Source: Vulgatibacter sp035565615
Lineage (GTDB): Bacteria; Myxococcota; Myxococcia; Myxococcales; Vulgatibacteraceae
Reading direction: 5' to 3'
DNA: 42,213 bases
Assembly (NCBI GenBank): GCA_035565615.1
Contig: DATMSB010000018.1
Location: 1-42,213, forward strand
The position numbers and the translations under genes are program-made. How positions within the stretch are numbered: the first letter of the stretch is position 1; the number at the start of each line of letters is the position of its first letter. Of this stretch, positions 35,356 through 42,213 are shown piece by piece. The notes beneath the pieces are model-generated. The model was not told the origin of the DNA. It ran no database searches and worked only from the letters and a program-made list of their open reading frames with translations.

Positions 35356-36105
35356 ATGCGGACCGTTCGGGTGGCGATGGTGGGCGCGGTGGCGCTCGTG
35401 ATGCTCTCTGCCGGCCGGGTCTCCTGCGGCGGCGACGGGACCATGAGCATGGAGGTGGGCACGGCGTCGGTGACGAACCCGCCGCCGCGACCGGTGGATC
35501 CGCAGCGCAACGAGCTCTTCGAGCCCACCTTCGTCGGCTGGCAGTTCGGGGGCGGCTTCGCCTGCGACCCGAGCGAGCTGCCGGTGACGGTGCAGATCTG
35601 GGACGGCGTCACCGACCCCTGCAACGAGATCCCGCCCGAGGGCGCGCGGGTGGTGGTGATCGAGGTCTCGGGTGTCACCGCGGGGAACTTCCTCGTGGGG
35701 GAGGCGTGCACCCAGCCCCGCACCGCCGGCGCGTTCTTCGGCATCGTCCAGGGCGGCACGCTCTTCGTGCAGCAGGCGACGAGGGGCTCCATGGCGGTGC
35801 TGGGCCTCGATGCCGACGACGTGCTGGATGGCACCTTCTCCGTCCAGTTCCCGACCGGCTTCGGCTTCACCACCGGCGGCTTCAGCGCCGGGGCCGAGTG
35901 CCTCCAACTCCCGACCGTCGTCTCGATCGGCGGCGGTGGACCGGCTCCCCCCGGTACCCCGAACCAGCCGCCTCCGATGGGCGGGGGAACCAACACCGGC
36001 GTCGGGACGGGCACCGGCACGGGCGTCGGCTCCGGCACGGGCGACGGCACGGGGACCCGCGACGGGACCGGCACCGGGACCCGAACCGGGACGGGCGCCT
36101 TCTGA
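35356..36105 (+). CDS. Secreted or lipidated protein with Gly/Thr-repeat tail
   Basis: The 249-residue protein has an N-terminal export signal (VAMVGAVALVMLSAGRVSC; Cys24 in an imperfect lipobox RVSC, or cleavage nearby). A compact domain follows (about 45-205), with paired cysteines (FACDPSELP, TDPCNEIP, EACTQPRT, AECLQLP) and beta-rich stretches such as ARVVVIEVSGVTAGNFL and GFGFTTGGFSAG. No family is recognised. From about 207 the chain is Pro/Gly-rich and ends in about 33 residues of alternating Gly-Thr with occasional Val, Ser, Asp and Arg, a flexible tail. It is a single gene, convergent with radA. Confidence 0.65.
   Translation: MRTVRVAMVGAVALVMLSAGRVSCGGDGTMSMEVGTASVTNPPPRPVDPQRNELFEPTFVGWQFGGGFACDPSELPVTVQIWDGVTDPCNEIPPEGARVVVIEVSGVTAGNFLVGEACTQPRTAGAFFGIVQGGTLFVQQATRGSMAVLGLDADDVLDGTFSVQFPTGFGFTTGGFSAGAECLQLPTVVSIGGGGPAPPGTPNQPPPMGGGTNTGVGTGTGTGVGSGTGDGTGTRDGTGTGTRTGTGAF
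35995..36096. repeat. Imperfect GGCAC(C/G) hexamer array
   Basis: About 100 bases of degenerate 6-base units (ggcacg, ggcacc, gggacc) encode the (GT)n tail of the preceding gene. In-frame unit length allows length variation by slippage. Confidence 0.7.
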
Positions 36106-36141
36106 TCGATCGGCCCTGGTGCAGCGTGCGGCGCCCGCTCG

Positions 36142-37533
36142 TCAGGACGCCTGCAGCTCGAGCTCGGGGAAGAGCGACTCGAGCAGCTCGCGGACGCTGG
36201 CCACGCCCATGGTGGGCAGGTGCTCCTGCTCGAGGCGGCGCAGGTTGCTCGCGGGCATCCACGCGCTGGTGAAGCCCATCTTGGCCGCCTCCGAAAGGCG
36301 CACCTCCGGCGCGGTGACGCCGCGCACCTCGCCGGCGAGGCCCACCTCGCCGCAGAAGATCGCCGACGCCGGCACGGCCACGTTCACCCGTGACGAGACG
36401 AGGGCCGCGCACACCGCCAGGTCGGCGGCGGGCTCCCCCAGCTCCACGCCGCCCGCCACGTTGACGAAGATGTCGCACGGGCCGAAGGAGAGGCCGAGCT
36501 TGCGCTCGAGCACCGCGGCCAGCAGCGCCACGCGGTTGGGGTCGACGCCGATGCTCTTGCGCTGGCCGGTGCCGTACTGCGTGGGCGCCACCAGGGCCTG
36601 AACCTCGACGAGGAGCGGCCTCGTACCCGTCACGGTCGCCGTGACCACCGAACCCGGCTGGCCCGCGGGGCGCTCGGCCAGGAAGAGCGCGGAGGGATCC
36701 GCGACCTCGTCGAGGCCCGAGGATCGCATCTCGAAGACGCCCAGCTCGTTGGTGGATCCGAAGCGGTTCTTGTGCGAGCGGAGGATGCGGAAGGTGTGGC
36801 TGGCGTCCCCCTCGAAGTAGAGGACGGTGTCGACCATGTGCTCGAGGATCCGGGGCCCCGCGATCGAGCCGTCCTTGGTGACGTGGCCGACGACGAAGGT
36901 GGGGGTGTCGGTGCGCTTGGCGAAGGCCATGAGCCGACCCGCCACCTCCCGCACCTGGGTGACGGTGCCGGGCGCGCTCCCCAGGTCGGGCAGGTAGAGG
37001 GTCTGGATGGAGTCGACGGCGAGGGCCCGGGGGGCGATCCGCTCCGCGTGCTCGAGCACCTTCTCGGCGTCGGTCTCCGCCAGGAGGAGGAGGTTCTTCG
37101 CCGAGGCGCCCAGGCGATCGCCCCGCAGCTTGGTCTGCCGCAGCGACTCCTCGCCCGACACGTAGAGCACCGGCCCGTCGCTCTTGCGGGCGAGGCGATC
37201 GAGGGCTGCGAGGAGGAGGGTGGACTTGCCGATGCCCGGGTCGCCGCCGAGGAGGGTGAGGGCGCCGGGGACCACGCCGCCGCCGAGGACCCGATCGAGC
37301 TCGCCGATCCCGGTGCGGATGCGCGCCGCCTCGTCGCCCTCGATCGAGCCGATCGGCACCGGGGCCTTGCCGCTTCCGCCGGCGCCCCACGCCGGGCGGG
37401 CGTCGGCGCCCCGAGGCTCGACGACCTCCTCGACCATGGTGCTCCAAGCCTTGCAGGCGGTGCACTGGCCCAGCCACTTGATCGATCGGTGCCCGCAGTC
37501 CTGGCAGACGAACTCGGTGCGCTTCTTCGCCAC
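36142..37533 (-). CDS. radA: DNA repair protein RadA
   Basis: The 463-residue protein has the full RadA layout: a four-Cys zinc finger (C10, C13, C24, C27), a RecA-like ATPase with Walker A GGDPGIGKST (96-105) and VSGEES, the RadA signature KNRFG (254-258), and a C-terminal Lon-like domain (about 285-463; YGTGQRKSIGVDPNRVALL, DIFVNVAGGVELGEPAADL). RadA is a hexameric helicase that extends RecA D-loops in recombination and repair. Length and motifs are intact. Start ATG 37533. It follows the DoxX gene on the same strand by 73 bases, probably without functional connection. Confidence 0.97.
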   Translation of the reverse strand: MAKKRTEFVCQDCGHRSIKWLGQCTACKAWSTMVEEVVEPRGADARPAWGAGGSGKAPVPIGSIEGDEAARIRTGIGELDRVLGGGVVPGALTLLGGDPGIGKSTLLLAALDRLARKSDGPVLYVSGEESLRQTKLRGDRLGASAKNLLLLAETDAEKVLEHAERIAPRALAVDSIQTLYLPDLGSAPGTVTQVREVAGRLMAFAKRTDTPTFVVGHVTKDGSIAGPRILEHMVDTVLYFEGDASHTFRILRSHKNRFGSTNELGVFEMRSSGLDEVADPSALFLAERPAGQPGSVVTATVTGTRPLLVEVQALVAPTQYGTGQRKSIGVDPNRVALLAAVLERKLGLSFGPCDIFVNVAGGVELGEPAADLAVCAALVSSRVNVAVPASAIFCGEVGLAGEVRGVTAPEVRLSEAAKMGFTSAWMPASNLRRLEQEHLPTMGVASVRELLESLFPELELQAS

Positions 37534-37606
37534 GGCCTACTCCTCGCGGAAGGGAGGATCCGCGAGGGCAAGGTAGCCGATCGACCCGACGTCGGGGGCC
37601 TGCGGA

Positions 37607-38038
37607 TCAGCGGAAGATCGACAGCGAGGCCTTCTCCCGGCGGGTGCGCTTGGCGGCGTCGAAGGAGACCGGGCCGGCCCCGCCCACGAGGAAGGCGCCG
37701 GCGAGGATCGCGAAGAGCAGCGGCGCGAGGGCATCGGCCCCTGCGGCGGGGAAGATCCCGGCGACCACCGCCACGGCCAGGACGCAGAAGGACGCCGTCC
37801 TCGCGAAGAGGCCGAGGAGGAGCTGCGAGCCGCAGACCAGGCCCACGGACGAGGCGAACCACGCCGACGCGCTCGGGTAGGGGACGCCCGCCGCCTCCAG
37901 AAGGGCGACGAGGCCGTCGATGCCGCCGGCGGCGCCGCCGAAGAGGACGCCGTACCCCTGGTACGCGACCGTCGCACCGATGGCGATGCGCATGAGCACC
38001 CAGGCGACGTCGCGCGACGATACGGTCGTTGGGTTCAC
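37607..38038 (-). CDS. DoxX-family membrane protein
   Basis: The 143-residue protein has four predicted membrane segments (about 10-30, 48-70, 72-90, 95-115). The DoxX-like sequence includes RIAIGATVAYQGYGVLFGG and LVCGSQLLLGLFARTASF. Family members are small inner-membrane proteins of mostly unknown role, sometimes linked to thiosulfate:quinone oxidoreductase or redox stress. The start is GTG 38038 (VNPTTVSSRDVAWVLMR) with aaggag nine bases upstream. It is divergent from the SDR gene, with 99 bases between. Confidence 0.75.
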   Translation of the reverse strand: MNPTTVSSRDVAWVLMRIAIGATVAYQGYGVLFGGAAGGIDGLVALLEAAGVPYPSASAWFASSVGLVCGSQLLLGLFARTASFCVLAVAVVAGIFPAAGADALAPLLFAILAGAFLVGGAGPVSFDAAKRTRREKASLSIFR

Positions 38039-38137
38039 TCCGGGGGGCTCCTTGGCGGGAAAAGTGGCAAGAAGTATAGACGGTTGCCGACAAATGCCAA
38101 ACGGCGGGCGGTCGGTCGGCCGCATGGAGGCGGAAAG

Positions 38138-38911
38138 ATGGCGACGAGGATCGAGGGTCGGCTCGCGGTGGTGACGGGCGCGTCGGCGGGGATCGGGGCG
38201 GCGACCGCGATGGAGCTCGCGCGCCACGGCGCGCGCCTCGTGCTGGGGGCGCGGCGCACGGAGCGGCTCGAGGAGGTGCGGGCGGCGATCCTGGGCGAAC
38301 GCCCCGGCGCCCACGTGGACATCGCGCCCCTGGACGTCACCGACCCCGCGAGCTGCGAGCGGTTCGCCCGGCGCGCCGAGAGCCATGGCTCCGTCGAGAT
38401 CCTGGTGAACAACGCGGGCCTCGCGCGGGGGACCGATCCCGTGGCGAGCGGCCGCGAGCAGGACTGGCGGGAGATGTTCGACACGAACCTGCTCGGCCTC
38501 CTCCGGATGACCCGGCTCTTCCTCCCCGGGATGATCGAGCGGCGAGGCGGCACGGTGGTGCAGCTCGGATCGGTCGCGGGGCTCGAGGCGTACCCGGGCG
38601 GCGCGGCCTACTGCGCGTCGAAGGCCGGCGTGCGCTCGATCACCAAGGCGCTGCGGCACGAGCTCCTCGGGACGGGGGTGCGGGTGTGCAACGTGGAGCC
38701 TGGCGCGGTCGAGACGGAGTTCAGCCTGGTGCGCTTTCGCGGCGACGCGGAGCGGGCCGGCCTCGTCTACCGGGGCTTCGAGCCGCTGGCCCCCCAGGAC
38801 GTGGCCGAGGCGGTGGTGTTCATGGTCACGCGGCCGCCCCACGTGAACGTCGAGGAGCTCGTGCTCTACCCCACCGCGCAGGCGGGGACCATGGCCATCC
38901 ACCGCACGTAG
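38138..38911 (+). CDS. Short-chain dehydrogenase/reductase (YdfG-like)
   Basis: The 257-residue classical SDR has the NADP-type glycine motif TGASAGIG (13-20) with a following RR pair (39-40) that favours NADPH, NNAG (91-94), and the catalytic Ser145, Tyr158 and Lys162 (YCASK). VEPGAVETEF (about 183-192) matches YdfG-type 3-hydroxy-acid / L-allo-threonine dehydrogenases (MsxxE family), so oxidation of 3-hydroxy acids or serine is the best guess. ATG 38138 has ggagg seven bases upstream; an upstream ATG at 38084 lacks one. No operon partner is evident. Confidence 0.88.
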   Translation: MATRIEGRLAVVTGASAGIGAATAMELARHGARLVLGARRTERLEEVRAAILGERPGAHVDIAPLDVTDPASCERFARRAESHGSVEILVNNAGLARGTDPVASGREQDWREMFDTNLLGLLRMTRLFLPGMIERRGGTVVQLGSVAGLEAYPGGAAYCASKAGVRSITKALRHELLGTGVRVCNVEPGAVETEFSLVRFRGDAERAGLVYRGFEPLAPQDVAEAVVFMVTRPPHVNVEELVLYPTAQAGTMAIHRT

Positions 38912-39119
38912 AGGACGCGATCCGAGGCTCGTCCGGACCCACATCCGCGGGCGACGTGGGCAGGCCGAAAACTGGATTCGACCTGCGCGCTCGCTTAGCT
39001 TCACGAGCGTCTCGTGCGGCGTGCCCACGGCTGAGGATCGGGAGCGCCGGCGCGCCATCCCAGACCCCGGGTTCGCCAGTCCTCGGCGGGCGCATCCTGC
39101 CGCGCGGAGAGGTCCACGC

Positions 39120-39389
39120 TTGGCCGAAGTCATCGATCTCGCGCTCCACCAGGCCACCCTTCGGGTGATCGACGAGCTCCTCGAGCGGCGCGGGCTCGGC
39201 TACTTCCTGGAGCGCCGCTCGCGCTTTCCCTTCGCGCTCAACGAGAAGCGGGTCGCCCACGCGATGGAGCTGGCGTCCCGGCAGCTCGGCAGCGTTCCCT
39301 GCGCCGAGGCGGTGGCGTCGAGCGAGCGGATGATGCGGCGCCGGCTGATCGCGCTCGTGGCCGAGGCCATGATCCGCGTCGGGTATTGA
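39120..39389 (+). CDS. Small protein of unknown function
   Basis: The 89-residue protein is mostly helical and charged: EVIDLALHQATLRVIDELLE, RRGLGYFLERRSRFPFALNE, then MMRRRLIALVAEAMIRVGY. No family is recognised and there is no signal or membrane segment. TTG 39120 is preferred because ggagagg lies seven bases upstream. A GTG at 39021 would add 33 Arg/Pro-rich residues and follows a TAGCTT by about 19 bases. The gene precedes the next one by 56 bases, but that gene has its own likely promoter. Confidence 0.5.
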   Translation: MAEVIDLALHQATLRVIDELLERRGLGYFLERRSRFPFALNEKRVAHAMELASRQLGSVPCAEAVASSERMMRRRLIALVAEAMIRVGY

Positions 39390-39433
39390 ATCCCCCGCGC
39401 AAAAGGCGGCGCCCTCCCGCCGGGCGGGTGCGG

Positions 39434-39439
39434 TAGATT
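39434..39439 (+). promoter_or_regulatory. Likely -10 box for a leaderless transcript
   Basis: TAGATT ends 6 bases before the ATG at 39446. Although gcggg intervenes, no purine-rich Shine-Dalgarno at usable spacing is present. No -35 box is clear. Confidence 0.45.
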
Positions 39440-39445
39440 GGCGGG

Positions 39446-39976
39446 ATGGATCTCTCGGCAGAAGCCTCCATCGCCCAGCCTCGCGACGCGGTGTTCCGGG
39501 TGTACCGGGACGAGCTCGTGAACCTGCTCCCCTACCTCCCCAACGTCCGCCGGATCGAGGTGAAGAGCCGCGAGGAGAAGGGCGACCGTGTCGCCCTGGT
39601 CAACGTGTGGCACGGGGGGGGCGAGATCCCCGCGGCGGTGCGCAAGTTCCTCTCCGACTCGATGCTCTCGTGGACCGACTACGCGGAGTGGGACGAGGCG
39701 GAGCACGCGTGCACGTGGCGGAGCGAGTCCCACTCGTTCAAGGACGCGGTGCACTCGCAGGGGCGCAACGTCTTCCTGGAAGACGGGCCGGGCCGCTCGA
39801 TCATCCGCATCGGGGGGCGCATCGACGTGGACGCCGCGAGGATCAAGGGCGTGCCCAGCCTGCTCGCCGGCGGCATCGGCCCGGTGATCGAGAGGTTCCT
39901 GGTGAAGCAGGTCCAGGACAACCTCCAGGAGGTGGCCCGCGGCGTCGATCGGTACCTCCGGGAAAACCCGCGCTGA
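39446..39976 (+). CDS. SRPBCC/START-like domain protein (DUF2505-like)
   Basis: The 176-residue protein begins with an amphipathic strand (MDLSAEASIAQPRDAVFRVY), as in SRPBCC lipid- or ligand-binding folds. It continues with alternating strands (VRRIEVKSREEKGDRVALVN, GRSIIRIGGRIDVDA) and ends in the long C-terminal helix that caps the pocket (IERFLVKQVQDNLQEVARGV). This order suggests a hydrophobic-ligand-binding or cyclase-like protein; the ligand is unknown. No signal peptide. It ends 5 bases from the convergent phosphatase gene. Confidence 0.6.
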   Translation: MDLSAEASIAQPRDAVFRVYRDELVNLLPYLPNVRRIEVKSREEKGDRVALVNVWHGGGEIPAAVRKFLSDSMLSWTDYAEWDEAEHACTWRSESHSFKDAVHSQGRNVFLEDGPGRSIIRIGGRIDVDAARIKGVPSLLAGGIGPVIERFLVKQVQDNLQEVARGVDRYLRENPR

Positions 39977-39981
39977 CGCGC

Positions 39982-41250
39982 CTACCGCCGCTTCACGATC
40001 GAGAACGAGTCGCCGATGGCGCCGGTGGCGAGGACGTTGACGAGGCGCAGCTCGTCGCCGTCGATCTCGACGAGGCACGAGCCGTGGCTGGCGTCCATCA
40101 CTGCGGTGCTCGGCCGCGCGAAGAGCACGTCCGCTGGCGCGCCCCCATGCCCTGCGACGACGTAGACCGTTCCCCCGTTCGGTCCCGCCCGCTTCCGGAT
40201 CCGCTGGCCCCTGGTCGGCTCGTCCTGGTCCAGCCGGAAGCGGCTCGGATCCCCGACGCGGTCGTCGCCGGCGCCATCGATGAGGAAGGTGCGGGTGTAC
40301 GCGTGGGAGTGACCGCCGAGGACGAGGTCCACGCCGGCCCGCTCGAGGATCGGCAGCGCGTTCTCGCGCATCTCCACCGAGCCCTCGTCCTCCCGCGTGT
40401 CGTCGGTCGAGGTGGAGTAGGGCGCGTGGTGGAAGACCGCGATGATCCAGTCGGCGTCCTTGGCGGCGTCGAGATCCGCCTGGAGCCAGCGCAGCATTGG
40501 GCCGTCCTTGGCGCGGCGCGATCCCGTCGAGTCCAGCATCACGAAGTGCGCGTTCCCCCAGTCGAAGGCGTAGTACGCCTCGGTGTGGGAGGGGACGCCG
40601 CCCGCCTCCCCCGCCGTGGGGAGCACGAAGGCGTCGAACCAGGGCCCGGTCTGGTCCGCGACGTCCACCGACTCGGCCTCGTGGTTGCCGAGGGCCGGCC
40701 ACATCGGCACCCGGTGCAGGATCCCGCCGTAGGGGCCGAAGAAGCCCTTGTCGAACTCCTCCTCGGTGCCGTCGAAGTACGCGATGTCGCCCACGTGGAT
40801 CGCGAAGTCGATCGGCGCGTTCCGGGTGGCGACGAGCATGGCGTCGCGCACGTCGCGCTGCTCCTTCTCGCCGGTGCCCGAGTCGCCCACCACCCAGAAG
40901 CGGAAGGGTGCCCGGGATCCCCGCCGCGGCGCGGTGCGAAAGGAGCGGATCGTGGGCGCGTGGAGATCGCGATCGACCGAGTAGTAGTAGAGGGTCGACG
41001 GCTCCAGGCCCTCCACCCGCACCGCGTGGTCCTTCGACGACCTCCCCTCGCCGGCCCTGCGCGTGAGGATCTCCGGATCCCTCCCGTACACCACCCGCTG
41101 CGGGGAGGGCTCGGTGGTCCGCCACGCGATCACCACGGAGTCCGACGTGAGCTGCTGCAGGTAGGGGCCGCGGGGGGCCCGATCGGCCGCGCAGGCGGCG
41201 GAGGCGAGCGCCAGGACGACGAGCCACGCCCTGCACGCCTCCCGAGCCAC
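39982..41250 (-). CDS. Purple-acid-phosphatase-type metallophosphoesterase lipoprotein
   Basis: The 422-residue protein has a signal peptide ending in a lipobox (LALASAAC, Cys20). A fibronectin-type PAP N-domain follows (about 25-110; GPYLQQLTSDSVVIAWRTTE, LEPSTLYYYSVD). The metallophosphoesterase domain carries all metal-site motifs in order: VVGDSGTG, HVGDIAYFDG, LGNHEAES, FHHAPYST and GGHSHAYTR. It hydrolyses phosphomonoesters or similar outside the cytoplasm; the substrate is unknown. GTG 41250 is chosen because ggagg lies five bases upstream; an ATG at 41331 would place 27 Arg/Glu-rich residues, encoded by a tandem repeat, before the signal. Divergent from gpsA. Confidence 0.87.
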   Translation of the reverse strand: MAREACRAWLVVLALASAACAADRAPRGPYLQQLTSDSVVIAWRTTEPSPQRVVYGRDPEILTRRAGEGRSSKDHAVRVEGLEPSTLYYYSVDRDLHAPTIRSFRTAPRRGSRAPFRFWVVGDSGTGEKEQRDVRDAMLVATRNAPIDFAIHVGDIAYFDGTEEEFDKGFFGPYGGILHRVPMWPALGNHEAESVDVADQTGPWFDAFVLPTAGEAGGVPSHTEAYYAFDWGNAHFVMLDSTGSRRAKDGPMLRWLQADLDAAKDADWIIAVFHHAPYSTSTDDTREDEGSVEMRENALPILERAGVDLVLGGHSHAYTRTFLIDGAGDDRVGDPSRFRLDQDEPTRGQRIRKRAGPNGGTVYVVAGHGGAPADVLFARPSTAVMDASHGSCLVEIDGDELRLVNVLATGAIGDSFSIVKRR

Positions 41251-41294
41251 CTCCACCTCCGCGAAGGGACGGCGCCGCCGGCGGGGGGCGCGCC

Positions 41295-41320
41295 CCTCGC
41301 GCTCCTCGCGCTCCTCGCGG
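41295..41320. repeat. Three tandem copies of a 9-base unit
   Basis: cctcgcgct is repeated at 41295 and 41304, with a third, one-base-short copy to 41320, between the phosphatase and gpsA genes. The rest of the 216-base divergent region shows only a TACGTT (41434-41439) that may be the gpsA -10 box. Confidence 0.75.
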
Positions 41321-41466
41321 CGAGCGTCCACGATCCCTCAAGGTGGTGGCGACGAGGGGGAACGGCAGCGGTGCGGACGGCCCCGATCCGGGCTCGGGCA
41401 CCCCTGGTTCGTTGACCCGATCGGCGCGAGGCTCTACGTTCCACGGAACCCCTGATCGGATCGTCC

Positions 41467-42213
41467 ATGCGCGTAGCCATCCTTGGTGCCGGCGGCTTCG
41501 GCACGAGCCTCGCCATCGTCCTCGGCGGCAAGGGCCTCGACGTTCGGCTCTGGGCCCGCGAGGCCGACCTCTGCGACACCATGAACGCCGCGCGGGAGAA
41601 CGTGCGGTATCTGCCGGGCTTCCAGCTCCCCGAGAGCGTGACGGCCGTGCCCCGGATCGAGGAGGCCCTCGAGGGCGCGCAAATGGTGGTGGGCGCCACG
41701 CCGTCGCAGGTGGCGCGGGAGATCTTCGGGCGGGCGGCGCCGCTGCTCCCCGAGGGGATCCCGATCGTCACCGTGTCCAAGGGGATCGAGGAGGGCACGC
41801 TGCTCCTGCCCACCGAGGTCCTGGAGGACGTGCTGCCGGGTCGCCTCCATCCCTTCCTCGCCGCGCTCTCGGGCCCGTCCTTCGCCCGGGAGGTGGCGGC
41901 GGGGGTGCCCACCGCGGTCACGATCGCCTCCCACGCGGAGAAGGTCGCCCAGGCGGTGCAGGAGGCGTTCTCTGCCCCCACCTTCCGCTGCTACACCTCG
42001 CCGGACGTGATCGGGGTGCAGCTCGGCGGCGCGCTCAAGAACGTGATCGCCATCGGCGCCGGCATCGCCGACGGGCTGGGCTTCGGCAACAATGGCCGCG
42101 CCGCGCTCATCACCCGTGGCTTGGCGGAGATCTCGCGGGTGGCGGTGGAGCGCGGCGCCAACCCCATCACCCTCTCGGGGCTCGCGGGCCTGGGCGACCT
42201 GGTGCTCACCTGC
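41467..42213 (+). CDS. gpsA: Glycerol-3-phosphate dehydrogenase [NAD(P)+], N-terminal part
   Basis: The frame runs off the window after 249 codons (the family is about 330). GpsA reduces dihydroxyacetone phosphate to sn-glycerol 3-phosphate for phospholipid synthesis. Visible are the NAD-binding motif ILGAGGFGTSLA (5-16), TVSKGIEEGT (about 110-119), SGPSFAREVAAGVPTAV (about 138-154), the catalytic-lysine region GGALKNVIAIGAGIADGLG (about 186-204) and GLGDLVLTC at the edge. No disruption. ATG 41467 starts exactly at the conserved MRVAILGAGG; the Shine-Dalgarno is weak. Confidence 0.95.
   Translation, partial: MRVAILGAGGFGTSLAIVLGGKGLDVRLWAREADLCDTMNAARENVRYLPGFQLPESVTAVPRIEEALEGAQMVVGATPSQVAREIFGRAAPLLPEGIPIVTVSKGIEEGTLLLPTEVLEDVLPGRLHPFLAALSGPSFAREVAAGVPTAVTIASHAEKVAQAVQEAFSAPTFRCYTSPDVIGVQLGGALKNVIAIGAGIADGLGFGNNGRAALITRGLAEISRVAVERGANPITLSGLAGLGDLVLTC

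Overview
The window is very GC-rich, has strong G/C at third codon positions and is densely coded. The gene content (lipidated TamA with TamB, an NtrC-type regulator, MXAN_6577-like Cys-rich repeats, HYDIN/ASH-type lipoprotein remnant, many lipoboxes, a histone-H1-like Lys/Ala tail) points to a Gram-negative member of the Myxococcota, possibly Vulgatibacter-like; the genus is a guess. It reads as ordinary chromosome: no transposase, phage, CRISPR, rRNA or tRNA was recognised.

Layout. 1-2.8 kb: end of an H1-like protein, an NFACT/RqcH ribosome-quality-control protein and a SprT-like metalloprotease. 2.9-8.8 kb: tamA-tamB with overlapping stop and start, the TamA carrying a lipobox (TamL-like). 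A hairpin separates tamB from a convergent NtrC-family response regulator that lacks the GAFTGA loop. 10.3-15.3 kb: a NylC-like P1 hydrolase, a DUF255 thioredoxin-fold protein, a Cys-rich lipoprotein, a NicO/UreH-type nickel transporter with a His-rich loop, and a small outer-membrane barrel. 15.6-21 kb: an arginine-type cluster (argC, argB, an AstA-like succinyltransferase, an M20 deacylase) whose ArgC and ArgB resemble, from memory, the Bacteroidota proteins that work on N-succinyl intermediates. A decayed surface-repeat gene lies between argB and astA.

21-29.6 kb holds dtd, a TonB-like protein and, on the minus strand, a complete corrinoid uptake operon behind a cobalamin riboswitch. Its order is btuB, a Cys-stalk plus beta-propeller lipoprotein, btuF, btuC, btuD. 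Three of the four junctions are 4-bp stop/start overlaps. The propeller lipoprotein sits where Bacteroidota encode BtuG-type surface B12-binding lipoproteins and is the most interesting gene here. Just upstream is an ASH-domain lipoprotein gene broken by one nonsense codon and three frameshifts.

31-42.2 kb is mostly housekeeping and small conserved genes: ComEA-like HhH protein, a small unknown, DUF3467, an alpha/beta hydrolase translationally coupled to glycerol kinase, DUF1059, a repeat-tailed lipoprotein-like protein, RadA, DoxX, an SDR, two small unknowns, a purple-acid-phosphatase-type lipoprotein and the first 249 codons of gpsA. Four plus-strand genes have a TAnnnT hexamer exactly 6-7 nt before the start and no Shine-Dalgarno, suggesting leaderless mRNAs.
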